Part shown: piece after piece, positions 20,503 to 30,103 of the stretch
Layout: each line of letters begins with the position of its first letter
Position numbering within the stretch: position 1 is the stretch's first letter
Assembly (NCBI GenBank): GCA_011763485.2
Contig: JAANSK020314818.1
Span: forward strand, 1-30,103
Direction: 5' to 3'
Length of the DNA stretch: 30,103 bases
From: Isoetes engelmannii
Taxonomy: Eukaryota; Streptophyta; Lycopodiopsida; Isoetales; Isoetaceae
Made by a program: the position numbers and the translations under genes
The notes under the pieces: model-generated
What the model was told of the DNA's origin: nothing
The model's input: only the letters and a program-made list of their open reading frames with translations
Databases searched by the model: none

Positions 20503-20745
20503 GCCTTGATATCTCAGCTTTCTCTTGTAAATGCTTAGGCATCAACATAAATGCTTGACATCAACACATATCTAGGGGACATGGATCCAAGTGGACATGA
20601 AATTTCATGGGAAACCACCCTAACTTTGTAAGTTTGGGCAGTTGATATCTCAGCTTTCTCTTGTAAGTGCTTAAGCATCAGCATAAATGTTTGACATCAA
20701 CACATATCCAGGGGCATTACATGGATCCAAGTGGACAAGCTTATG
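20487..20745. repeat. Tandem duplication of MITE right end plus PPR gene 3' end
   Basis: The right MITE end TGGGAAACCACCCTAA at 20487-20502 recurs at 20608-20623. The following 'ttgatatctcagctttctct...gtggaca' block (20506-20597) recurs at 20642-20737. The second block is the 3' end of the PPR coding region; the first is a diverged copy that still reads YVLMSSIYVDA and stops at the same codon. So the MITE end and the gene end were duplicated together. Confidence 0.85.
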
Positions 20746-22641
20746 AAAGCACCTCTTCCCTAGCTCTATATCTCCATGCATCAGGCTGGCACTAAGCAGT
20801 GACCTCAAAGCTAAGATGCTAGATTGCTCATTGGCTTGGAGTAAGTCCTCTGCTTCTTTGAGATGACCTGCGCGGCCTAGAAGATCAACCATACAGATGT
20901 AGTGACCCTCATTAGGCATAATACCATGGCATTGTTCCATATGTTTGAAATGCCAACGACCTCTATTCACTAGACCTGCATGACTGCAGGTAAGAAGAAT
21001 GCAAAGGAAGGTGACTTCATTTGGTTTTGTACCTGCTTCTTCCATCCTTTCGAAACAGGTCAATGCAAGATGACTATCACCATGCAAAGCATATCCTCCA
21101 ATCATTGTACTCCAGGTTATCACATCACGATTCGGCAAGATATCAAAGAGCTTGCGAGAATCTTCTATGCTACCACATTTTGCATACATATCAATGAGGG
21201 TATTTGCTATGACAAGATCACATCCAAATCTATGTTGTAGGACTTGATTGTGTATGTGCTTGCCTTGGTCTATGGTTCCTGCATTAGCACATGCTTTGAT
21301 GATGCTTAGAAATGTTACTCTATCTGGTTCTATCCCACTTTGTAGCATTTCCTCAAAACAACCTAAAGCATAAAGGGCTTCACCATGCTGCACATATCTT
21401 GTTATTAGCACAGTCCAAGATATCACACACTTGTGTGATAATCTTTGGAATACTTTGCACGATTCTTCCAATCTGTCACATTCAGCATACATCTCAATGA
21501 GGCTGTTGCCAAGGACATTATATCCAAGTCCTTGATTTAAGATCTGTACATGGACAAGCCTTCCCAAAGTAAGATTTGTTATGCTTGCACATGCTGTCAA
21601 GACACTCAAAAATGTAATCTCATCAGGTTTTATGCTCTCCTCTTGCATTCTCACAAAACAGGCCAAAGCAGAAGAGCAATTATCATGCATCATATATGCT
21701 GTAATCAGTGAATTCCAAGATACAACATCTCGATCCACTAATCTCTCAAAGACTTTGCATGATTCATTTAAGCTATCACATTTGGCATACATGTCCACAA
21801 GTGTGCTTCCTACAATAACATCCAGCAGATCCAAACCAAATTCCAAAATCTGGCCATGGATGAGTCTACCTTGTTCTACAGCACCTAGGGCAGCACACAA
21901 TTTCAACACACTTGAATAGGTTGCTCTGCTCGGTCTTGCGCCCTCTTCTTGCATCTGTTCGAAACAATCTATAGCAAGTATAAGTTGACCATGCTCTCCA
22001 TATGCTGCAATTAATGTATTCCAGGACACCACATCTGGATTAAGCAACAGATCAAAAACTTTGCAGGATTCCTCCAACGAGCCAGACTTGGCATACAAGT
22101 CAATAAGTGCATTGGCAATAAAACCTTCCAAGGGAAAATGATCTTCCTTGATGTGAGAATGTATCTCTCTAGCTTGTGCAAGTAAGGCTGTTGCAGTGCA
22201 TGCTTTCAGGGCTGCCACAATCACATAGCTATCATTTTTTAACCCTGAAATTTTCATTCTGGTGTACAAGTGAACACTGGTTTGGCCTTGCCCAAGATCA
22301 GCATTTGCCAAAATGATTGAACTCCATGTGTAAATACTCGGTTGTAAGACATTGTTAAATGCTGCATTTGCTTCATACAGACAACCACGGGACGCAAAAA
22401 TGCGAATGAGATTGTCTCCTAGAACGGAAACAGAATTTAGCCCATTCTGGGCCAAAAGAACCTTCAATTTTCTGTCACATGCTATATCTTTTCTTTTCAT
22501 GCAATTCTGCAAGAGACAGTATACATCGTTTCTATATAGACATAGATCTCTCTGTTCGATGATCTCAAATGCCTCGTGGACTCTTCTTGTCTGCCACAAT
22601 TTGGACACTTCATCCGAAACCCTCATCGATGATATATACAA
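20671..22641 (-). CDS. PLS-class pentatricopeptide repeat protein, truncated in the E domain
   Basis: An intronless 656-aa frame. From about residue 101 it is a run of PPR motifs in P-L-S order, with repeated anchors such as VVSWNTLIAAYGEHG, LIDLYAKSGSLEESCKVFD and VTFLSIIKACA, then P2/L2/S2-like motifs (VTFLCILLTCSHAGLV, HYICMVDLLGRAGHLKEAEDL). It stops at APGYVLMSNIYADA, inside the E1 motif, so the rest of E, E+ and any DYW deaminase are absent. PLS proteins bind specific organelle RNA and usually guide C-to-U editing; without a DYW domain this one would need a partner, or may be non-functional. The first 100 residues are not an obvious transit peptide. The 3' end is duplicated downstream with the same stop. 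Confidence 0.88.
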   Translation of the reverse strand: MYISSMRVSDEVSKLWQTRRVHEAFEIIEQRDLCLYRNDVYCLLQNCMKRKDIACDRKLKVLLAQNGLNSVSVLGDNLIRIFASRGCLYEANAAFNNVLQPSIYTWSSIILANADLGQGQTSVHLYTRMKISGLKNDSYVIVAALKACTATALLAQAREIHSHIKEDHFPLEGFIANALIDLYAKSGSLEESCKVFDLLLNPDVVSWNTLIAAYGEHGQLILAIDCFEQMQEEGARPSRATYSSVLKLCAALGAVEQGRLIHGQILEFGLDLLDVIVGSTLVDMYAKCDSLNESCKVFERLVDRDVVSWNSLITAYMMHDNCSSALACFVRMQEESIKPDEITFLSVLTACASITNLTLGRLVHVQILNQGLGYNVLGNSLIEMYAECDRLEESCKVFQRLSHKCVISWTVLITRYVQHGEALYALGCFEEMLQSGIEPDRVTFLSIIKACANAGTIDQGKHIHNQVLQHRFGCDLVIANTLIDMYAKCGSIEDSRKLFDILPNRDVITWSTMIGGYALHGDSHLALTCFERMEEAGTKPNEVTFLCILLTCSHAGLVNRGRWHFKHMEQCHGIMPNEGHYICMVDLLGRAGHLKEAEDLLQANEQSSILALRSLLSASLMHGDIELGKRCFHKLVHLDPCNAPGYVLMSNIYADA

Positions 22642-23802
22642 CGGTAATTGTTATAACCTCCTTTCCTGGCATTGCATGTTGGGAATAACGGGTCTGTGTA
22701 GGCCCTTACGCAGGGTAAGGACCTGGCGAGCCTGTTAGGGTGAGCCAGCTCCGCACCCTGCGGGAGGGCTTGCGCACGCCCATTTTCCTACGTAAGGTTA
22801 TTTCCCAAGAAATTTCTCCTTATTTGCGCCGACAGTGGACAAAAAAAGGGGGAAAACCAAAAAACCAAGCTTTCTTCCTTCCTTTCTTCTGGTACGTTTC
22901 TCATCCGGAGTCCGGAGGCGCTAGAACATCAGTTCCAGGCGCTTGCTAGGTTGCTTGGCGGTTCATTTGCTCGCACCTTTGCTTGGCGGTTCATTTGCTG
23001 GCATTCTTTTTACACATTTTGGTATTATTATCGATGGAGCAGCAGTTCGTGGCACTCGTTTGCCAAATTCTGGAGTTTTTGTTCGGTGATTCAAGATCTT
23101 GTGTAACTCTGCAACATTCTTTATGTTTCTTGATCTTTTTTAACAAATCTAACTCTCTTTCTCTTTCTTTTTAGCTTTCTTGATGGCTGATAAGGTTGAA
23201 ATCTCTAGAATCTCGGTAAATATCTCTAATCTGATCATGTTTCTTCTAAATATAATTGCATTTCTATTTCTTTTACGTTCAGATTACAAATTTGAAGGTC
23301 TGGAGCAGGGTTGTCCATAAGATCAAATTTGTGTAAGCATAATGTAGAAGGTCATGCAAATCACTGATTTACAAGATTAGTCATGTTGGCGAATGTTTTC
23401 TAGATATGAATAATTCTCATCGAAATCTAGGCGAATCATGACCATTATTATTTAGCCAAGATTTAAGTGTTTCTTTTTCCAAGTATATATAAGGAGATTT
23501 TGTTCGTTCATAGCTAATCAAATGCAAAAATACATTATAACTATAGTTGCACGATGATGCAATACCACAATTTAATCTTTTCAAATGAGAATGGGCTTTG
23601 TCCTTGTAGATAAAACCAATCTATTAAAAAGGAAGGTATGTAAGAAAATGCAAATCAAAGTGGTCAAGGACAATTTCTCTTCAATTCTTTGTTAGTAGTT
23701 TGAATTGCATTACAATAGCCACAAATATAGCTCTTAAAATTAGCATATGTACCTAAATGGATACTGTGAGAAGATTAGGTTGCGAAGTAACCTAGAATTT
23801 TA
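22642..23802. other. Spacer with a GC-rich block between PPR gene and LINE
   Basis: 22680-23000 is much more GC-rich than its surroundings and contains a 28-base tandem repeat ('gcttggcggttcatttgct' at about 22953 and 22981). It could be a CpG-type promoter serving the PPR gene (minus) and/or something on +. Short + frames (MEQQFVALVCQILEF... at 23035; MADKVEISRIS at 23182, ending at a GTAAAT donor) might be first exons, but no continuation is evident before the LINE. Low certainty. Confidence 0.3.
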
Positions 23803-23955
23803 TTTTTTTTTTAAGAATTTATATCAATGTATTAAAAGAATAACAAAAATACAAAAAGAGTGAGGAGCAAGAGAAACTGCCTCGAAGAGACAACAGTACT
23901 CCACCACTCCAACATCCTCTCAACTACAATTGAACAAAACAACCGTCAGCATCTA

Positions 23956-26900
23956 CTATCCCAAGGAAGTCTGCAGAGACCACTTGCCAGATGGAGGCAA
24001 AGTGTCATGGATGACCAAAGTACGGTAGGCAGACCGCACAAAGCACGCAGCATCGACATCGGGATGGACCCTCCAAGGCCGCACCACCACCTCCCCCTGG
24101 AGCAGTTCAGGAATGTGCCGCGGGACGCACCGCGCTACCTGCTCCCAAATAGCCCGGTCACTGGCCCGTAGGAAAAACCGCACTCGGAAGAACTCCTATG
24201 AGGCAACCTGGCCCGCCCAATACCAATCCTCCAGAGTGTGCATCCCCGCCTGCCTCCAGCGGGCTTGCGTCCGGGCGTGCACGGTAGCAGCCAGAGGCAA
24301 CTGTGCCGGAGGCAAAGGAACCCACAAGAAGGGTGAAGTATGATGATACACCGCAGCCTGGTCCAACTGAAACAACACCCGCACATGCTCCCACGCCCGT
24401 AACACCCCAGTGAGGAAGGGGGAAGCGTGCGGGAAGGGTTTAAGCCCATACAACAGTGGCCATGGCAACTCCACAGGAACAATAGGCTTCCCGAACGCCA
24501 CATAGTGGCGAAGGGACTGCAGCAGCAAAGCCGCACCAGGCGAGGATGCTCCATCCTGCAGAATGCTCTACACGAATTTGGAAACCAACACCTTGCTATG
24601 CAGTGCCAAATCTAGGATGGCTAGGCCTCCATCCTCTCAGGGGCGGAGACACTTCCACCACGCCACCTTAACCACTGCCCCCTCATCGTCCCCGCCCCAT
24701 ACAAAGTTCCGAATCATCCTATCCAATGCCTGCATCTTCCCTTCGGGGGCCAACATAGCGGACGCCGTGTAAATATGCGTGCTGCAGAGCACCGACTTGG
24801 CCACCGTGATTCTCCCAGCCATAGACAGCTTACTGCCCTTCCACCAATTAAGGTGCTTCTGAAGCCCCTGCAGAATCTTATCCCATACCCGCCCCATAGA
24901 GATATCCCCTCCAAAGGGAATACTCAGCAACTTCGTACATGCATTGCCTGGGAGCACCTTCCAAGGAAAAAGGGCCAGGCAAGGTGGAGGCGGAGACGAC
25001 AACGCCCACAATGCAGAACACTTACCCCAATTCAGGAGAATGCCGGAGGCCAGAGAGAAGATATCAAGCAAACCCTTCGCATTCCGCAAGTTCCTATCCT
25101 CTGCTGCCAGAAAGAGGAAGGTATCATCAGCGAACTGATTAATGATCTGCTGGCTCCCATCCTGCATCCGGAGCCCATCCACAACACCGTCCTCCACAGT
25201 GGCCAGGAGCAACTGGGACAGGGCCTCTGCCACAATAGTGAACAAGAATGGTGCAAGGGGGCACCCCTGACGCACCCCCCGGCCCAAAGAGAAAAAAGCC
25301 GAGGACTCCCCCTGACACACTACTGTAGCGCGGGCCGATCTATGCAGCTTCATGACAAGCTCTGTGAACTGCGGGCCACAACCCAACGCCCTCATCATGG
25401 CCAACAAGAACTCCCAACGCATCATAGGCTTTAGCAAAATCCAGCTTCAAATAAGCAATACGCTGCCCAGTTCTCCGAGCCCAGTACATGCCTTTGTAGG
25501 CCGCCGCCACATTAGTCAGAATGTTCCGCCCGGGAACGAAGCCTGACTGAACCCGACTAATAGAGGAGGACAATACCGGCTTCAACTTCTCTGCCAACGC
25601 CTTTGCAATGATCTTGTACACAGAGGATAGCAGAGAAATAGGTCTCCAATCACTAATGCTAGAAGGCTGCTTCACCTTCGGAATGAGGGAGATACATGCA
25701 GTATTCAGAATCCGGTCAAGCTCTGAGGAATGCAGCAACTCACTGTAAACTTGGTACACTGACTCACCCGCCCAATCCCAGTAAGTCTGAAAAAACTCAA
25801 CTGGAATGCCATCCAACCCCGGGCACTTATCCTTAGCCATACACATACAGGCTTCTGCAAGATCCTCCCTCGAGAGCTGTCGCTCCAAACTCTCACGCTG
25901 ATAAGGTGCAATAGTAGGCTTGACCGCTGCCAGAACAAGGTCCTGCATCTCCTGCTCATAGGGCAACGCATGCTGCGCAAAGAATCCAGAAAAATGAGCA
26001 TGCACATACTGCCGCAACTCAGCAGGATCCTCCAACTTCCGCCCATCCGACAAAGCGAGAGTATCACCTTCCCTTAACCAGGTGAGACCTGCTTTCACAC
26101 GCGCCTCCCGGACCTTCACCAGCTCCAAAGCACTAATGCGCTGCAACACTGCATTTTCCCTAACCCCGTCCGAAGGACGCAACCGAAGCCTCTCCAACTC
26201 CTGATAGAGGGCATGCAGCTCCTGTCGCTCCAACTGCACTCGGTGCCTCCCAAACTCCTTAGCAAATCGCTTCACCCTGGCTAAAGCTTCCACCATGCCT
26301 GCCATACCCCCCTGAGAGGCAAAAGTATCCAACCACAACTCCTGACACCGTGCCGAGAACTCTGCATCCTTCAAGAGCCGGGTATTCAAACGAAACACCG
26401 TCCTAGAGGGCTGCGGAGTGATACCACCATGCCCCGAGAGCAGCTGAGGGTAATGATCAGAGACTGAGGAGGCTAAAATATTCTGCCGGCGCAAAGAAGG
26501 CGCACCATCTAAAGCAAGAGGCGAAGCATAGCACCGATCATGCCTCGCATACGCCCGGCCTGCCCATGTCTGTCGATTGCAAAAAGTAAACGACGAGTCA
26601 CCAGGCACCTCCACCAAAGCCACATCCTGCAGAAGCAGCGACCACTGATCCTTCTCAAAACCCTGCACTATCTGCGTGCCAGGGCCAGTGCAGTCTGTCG
26701 CACGCTCCACCATATTAAAATCCCCTAAGAGTAGCCACGCAACCTGGAACCCCCCGAGACTTCGCAACTTATGTCTAATAGTCGCCCACAACGCACCCTC
26801 CCGAGACGGTTCATTCGGGCCATACACATTAACAATCCCCCACTCGTGGCCACCCTCTAGCCACTTGATAATGGTCCAACGGCCAAACTTGTCAGCTGCT

Positions 26901-27154
26901 GAATGCGTGACCTGTACATCCAATTTCCAAGCAATCAATGTACTCCCACTAGACCGCCCTGAAGAAGAGGTGGCTGCTGCAAAGTGGCGGCCAACCATAT
27001 CCAAAAGGCGGGACATATCCCCCCGGTGACACTTATGCTCCTGCAGACAGACAATGTCGGAACGCATCTGGTGCAGTGCCAGGGAGATGCGAGCCCTCTT
27101 ACTGCTGGAGGACCGCACCCCCCGGACATTCCAGCTTAGAATCGACCGGTTCAT
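23956..27154 (-). pseudogene. LINE ORF2: endonuclease and reverse transcriptase
   Basis: The likely start is ATG at 27154-27152 (MNRSILSWNVRGV), overlapping the ORF1 stop. The endonuclease motifs SWNVRG, CLQEHK, YGPNEPS, LLGDFN and SDHYP are all present. RT follows: KDKCPGLDGIPVEFF, ISDWRPISLLSSVYKIIAKA, LKLDFAKAYDAL (motif A), GVRQGCPLAPFLF (motif B) and FADDT (motif C, in place of YADD). A one-base frame change near 25410, just after motif A, splits the protein. Further on, in the second frame, there are in-frame stops at 24637-24639 (TGA), 24568-24570 (TAG) and 24196-24198 (TAG) before the end at about 23956. The protein was originally near 1,060 aa. It cannot be active as it stands. Confidence 0.92.
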
Positions 27155-28533
27155 CCCGGAGAAGAAGAACGAGCCCCTGCACACCTACCCACCAAGCCAT
27201 CCAAGTCCTCTAAACCATTATCCAACGCCAATGGATTGTCCACCTCCATAGCCCATGACATACGACGACCTGTCTCAGCCACCTGCTGCCTGACCTGCTG
27301 CCTGGTCTCCCCCTCAGACGTGGGTCCACCACCAACATCTCTGAAGCCCACCCTTCCATGGCCCCGGTCATCACCCCCAGGTGAAGCAAGGGGTCTCTCC
27401 GTACCATAGCCACCACCACGGCCCCCGACACTAGCCCCCCGACCCACAAAGCCACCACCGCCCACAATCCTACCCCCACGGCCCCTAGGGAAGCCACCAC
27501 GGCTCCTGCCTGAACCCCCCCGTCCTACCACATGAGGGGGAGACCCCTGATCCCCATCATCAGAACCAGCCGCTTCAGCCCCCGACACCTCCGCCACGTG
27601 CTCCTCCTGGACATCTCTGGCATCAAGAATGTCCCGATCATACCCGACCTCTCCTGATGCCTCGACAGGCTCCCGAGGCAACTCCACAGAGGGAAACATG
27701 CGCTGAATGTCAGCACCATTCAACAACTTCAACCGGAACAAAAAATGCCAGGGGCCACTCCGCACCGGAAGGGAAGTAGGCAATGGCTGCAATGCCGGCA
27801 AAGCCACACAAATCTTGGGAACTTGCACAATGGAGTGCGCCAAGTGGACTCCCAAACCATTGGCCATGGACACAAGAAACTCAGGGACCATCATGTCCGG
27901 GGGAAGATCCTCAATTTGGAACCAGGATGGGATCTTAACTGCGGTCAAAGAACTGGTGGACATACCCGGAGTGTAATACTAATAGAGCACATAAGCACCG
28001 CCCAAAGTGTCAACCCCGCGACTCACCAACTGGCGAACTGAGGATTCGTCTTCAAACATAATAATAAAAAATTTATTGGGCAAAAACTTCAGAGATTGGA
28101 ACCTCGGCAAGCCGAGCCGCTTCAGATGACCTGCAAGCCATGCACTGAATCTCCGTGTGTCAAGAATATACCCTGTGAAGAATCCCAGCACTGCAAATGA
28201 AACCAGCTTCTCAATGGTCTGGACATGACACTCGTGATTAATATCGATCCATGGATTCTCTGGAAGCAGCTCTTTCAAATCATCGGCATGATGCTCATTC
28301 ACAAATTTAAGAGCCTCCTCAACCCGGGCTGTCCGCTGCTCCGGAGCTTTCCGCTTGATCCAATCAGAAAAGCCCGGACGTGTGACACGGGAAATCGTGT
28401 CCCTACCTCTCCAAGCGGCGCGCACCGGAGCAGGGGCTGAAGCCCTTGCCTCCTGGGACGCGTCCACCGCAACTCCAGGCGCTGCTGCATCCCGAGCCTG
28501 CAGCTCAACATTGACAACAGAGGGCTCACGCAC
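27151..28533 (-). pseudogene. LINE ORF1: DUF4283-like, Gly/Arg-rich tail
   Basis: A single frame of about 460 codons, interrupted once by a TAG (27979-27981) after GGAYVLY; reading resumes in the same frame (YYTPGMSTSSLTAVKIPSW). The N-terminal half, with LKFLPNKFFIIMFEDESSV and later PSWFQIEDLPPDM..PEFLVSMANGLG, matches the DUF4283 domain of plant L1 ORF1 proteins. It is followed by an RGG-type run (GRGGSGRSRGGFPRGRGG) and an acidic end. There is no CCHC knuckle of the usual type. ORF1 proteins bind the element's RNA. The frame ends in TGA at 27153-27151, overlapping the ORF2 start by four bases. Confidence 0.85.
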
Positions 28534-28560
28534 CCCGGGGGGTGCAACTAATGTATAGCC

Positions 28561-28662
28561 TATAGGACATGTGCGTGCACAAGCTTAAAGAAAAAGGCCC
28601 TTATACGGTTCTTATACTAGAAAAAATCCCCTTATACGGAAATTTTTTGAAATGCTAGGTAT
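28561..28662. other. Right flank of the LINE
   Basis: A short stretch with a repeated 'ccttatacgg' word (28599 and 28630). It may be LINE 5' leader or host sequence; undecided. Confidence 0.35.
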
Positions 28663-28794
28663 ACCCCCTACCATATATGTACACTGAGTTCTAGAAATTT
28701 CTCCAAACCCCCTACCATATTTGTAGAATAGATTATCTAAATCCAACCATACCCCCTACCATATTTTTATAATCAGTTCCACAAATTCGAACAG
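28663..28794. repeat. 44-bp tandem repeat, three copies
   Basis: 'accccctaccatat' begins at 28663, 28707 and 28751, exactly 44 bases apart. The rest of each unit is similar but diverged ('...ttctagaaatttctccaa', '...attatctaaatccaacc', '...gttccacaaattcgaac'). Confidence 0.85.
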
Positions 28795-29571
28795 ACCTTA
28801 TTCTACAAGCCGTTACGGCGCCGCTACAAGCCCGTCCACAAGTGCCCTCGATCAGTTGTGTAGGGATTGTATATATAGTCGAATATTTGAATTTCCGGGT
28901 TGACTGTATGGTTTAACCCTGGTTTAACTTGGGGACAGGGGACAATCGCAACCCTAGACGTGAATCATATCAGGTGAACCATTAGCTTATTCATTGCTAT
29001 GTAAATTGGTCGGTTTTGAACTTAAAGAAGAAAATTAATACATGATCCCACATATGGTAGAACGACCTATAGACACGCCAAGAGTAACAAGGCATGACAA
29101 TTACAGCTATGTTAAAAGACAAACATAATGGCCCTTTTTTGCAAGGTAGTTTTGGTGGCACTATGAGACTAAGGTATGTAATGCATTTTATTGCTATCAG
29201 AATTTTTTAAGTCCTTATATAGGGTGCATGGAGCTATTTGTCCACATGGGAACGTTGATGCTAGGGTAGTATGAGATTAACACACCTTAAGTCCATGGAA
29301 GTCCAAGCCATTGTCCACTCCCCATGGTTCAACTATGATGCACTACTCATGCTTTTGGATCCAAAGTACCCAAGATGTCCAGCCAAGATGGCCTTTAAAA
29401 TAACACAAAGGATGGGAATTTTAAAAGCATCTAGTGGGATAAACTTGACTGTCGTCTCTCCTTTTCCGTTACGTCCATCTCTGCCTTCCCTCGTTATATA
29501 TGTCATTGTATGAGTATGATAGACGCATCTGCTTCCGTTCTTACTTCATACCACACTCCCTAGGCATTTGC
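28795..29571. other. Intergenic stretch
   Basis: No gene seen. A segment around 29113-29133 ('ttaaaagacaaacataatggccc') resembles 30071-30096 ('ttaaaaagacacacatataatggccc'), suggesting a diverged duplication spanning the right end of the window. Confidence 0.4.
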
Positions 29572-29644
29572 ACTTAGAGGTAGATTCGAACCACTGACAC
29601 GAGGATTTTCAGTCCTTTGCTCTAACCAACTGGGCTATCCAGAC
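29572..29644 (-). tRNA. Degenerate tRNA-Phe(GAA)-like sequence
   Basis: Reading the minus strand, GGATAGCCCAGTTGGTTAGA, then AGGACTGAAAATCCTCGTGTC and GGTTCGAATC follow a tRNA layout. The anticodon loop CTGAAAA gives GAA (Phe). The D and anticodon arms are strikingly like plastid trnF-GAA (GGATAGCTCAGTTGG..., GAGGACTGAAAATCCTCGTG). One D-stem pair and one anticodon-stem pair are broken, the T-stem pairs 4 of 5, and the acceptor stem pairs poorly. It is most likely a tRNA pseudogene or SINE head rather than a working gene. Confidence 0.55.
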
Positions 29645-30103
29645 GAGCACGATTAGCAACTACACTATATGTACAATTCTTCCATAGGGTTCGCTCTTTT
29701 TTTTTTCTAGGTGACTATGCTAATATGATCTTAATGAGCAGTCTATGCACATTGCTCTTTTTAGGAGGTTGGCTACCCCCTCATTCTTCCATTTTCTTCC
29801 AAGTGATTTCGGGCCCGACCTGGTTTGGTATCAAGGTTCTCTTTTTTTTTAATTGTATAGGCAAGCTTGCCACATTGTTCCTCTGCAGTTTCTTTTAGGT
29901 CACAAGGGCTACAAGAATTGTTTAAGCTCTCTTGCATGAGCAACAATGGCTAAAAACATCACCTCTAGGGTAGCAATGCATGATAATTATCATTGACGTT
30001 GACATTATGTTGATTGTGATTGACTGTATGTTGTCTTGTACAAATTTGAGCACCACATTTACTGTCTTGTTAAAAAGACACACATATAATGGCCCATGTT
30101 CTA
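29645..30103. other. Unassigned right edge
   Basis: AT-rich sequence with poly-T runs near 29698 and 29843. No gene supported. The last ~30 bases resemble part of 29100-29135, as noted for the neighbouring stretch. Confidence 0.4.

Larger units (their letters stand above)
23803..28560 (-). mobile_element. Near-full-length, inactive L1-like LINE
   Basis: A poly-T run at 23803-23812 is the poly-A tail of a minus-strand element whose coding strand runs from about 28560 to 23813. It has two open frames in L1 order: ORF1 with a DUF4283-like domain and a Gly/Arg-rich tail, and ORF2 with AP endonuclease, reverse transcriptase and a C-terminal Cys/His-poor zf-RVT-like region. It is conspicuously more GC-rich than the host sequence. 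Its 3' end matches the truncated copy at 2948-3352, so the family has been mobile in this genome. I could not find a convincing target duplication, so the 5' limit is approximate. Confidence 0.93.

Noticed and set aside
22678-23120. Possible solo LTR starting TGTTGGGAATAAC in the GC-rich block
   Set aside because: The start looks like a plant copia-type LTR, but I found no convincing CA end, target duplication or partner LTR, so I do not call it.
24775-25434. 219-codon + frame and many others inside 23860-28560
   Set aside because: They are shadows of the GC-rich LINE ORF1/ORF2 on the minus strand.
1-30103. CRISPR array, operon or bacterial-type defence system
   Set aside because: The sequence is plant nuclear DNA with spliced genes. 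The tandem repeats here lack the regular spacers of a CRISPR array, and no gene cluster with a shared function is present.

Overview
This window reads as nuclear DNA of a land plant. I favour a seed-free vascular plant, most likely a fern: the PPR protein and the decayed LINE proteins look fern-like to me, but this rests on recall, not on a search. Host genes are sparse and introns are short. Most of the remaining sequence is transposon debris: LINEs, tRNA-related sequences, several small inverted-repeat elements and tandem repeats.

Layout. 1-4060 is repeat-rich: a pyrimidine-rich tract, a degenerate TACCTA array of about 0.7 kb, a ~100-bp tandem repeat, a SINE-like tRNA head, and two to three diverged copies of one local unit, each interrupted by a different insertion. 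5154-5383 is a small hAT-type element with an exact 8-bp target duplication. 6050-8472 is an eight-exon gene that I assembled exon by exon in consistent phase (366 aa). It has a DnaJ-type zinc domain, NUMOD3-like stretches and three CCHC zinc knuckles. 9167-10141 holds coding-like debris: a B3 DNA-binding-domain fragment on + and an unidentified pair of exons on -. 11179-11756 is a foldback element lying about 100 bp upstream of an intronless carrier gene (11861-13285) that closely resembles plastid mitoferrin-like 1. 14435-14939 is a second long-armed foldback element. 15571-16835 is a LINE 3' fragment.

17408-19377 is an eight-exon gene for a conserved plant cysteine-rich protein with a proline-rich tail (249 aa). 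It contains two microexons of 22 and 19 nt. 20204-20740 holds a TAA-flanked MITE and a tandem duplication of the 3' end of the PLS-class PPR gene on the minus strand (20671-22641). 23803-28560 is a near-complete but disabled L1-like LINE on the minus strand, with DUF4283-like ORF1 and endonuclease/RT ORF2 joined by an ATGA overlap. The right end holds a 3 x 44-bp repeat and a degenerate tRNA-Phe-like sequence.

The four host genes are not an operon and I see no sign that they act together. Shared themes are likely organelle targeting (MFL1, PPR, perhaps the zinc-finger protein). I found no convincing undescribed multi-gene system. The points most worth a second look are the zinc-finger/NUMOD3/zinc-knuckle domain combination, the microexons, the LINE ORF1/ORF2 overlap, and the nested duplications that give a relative order of insertions.
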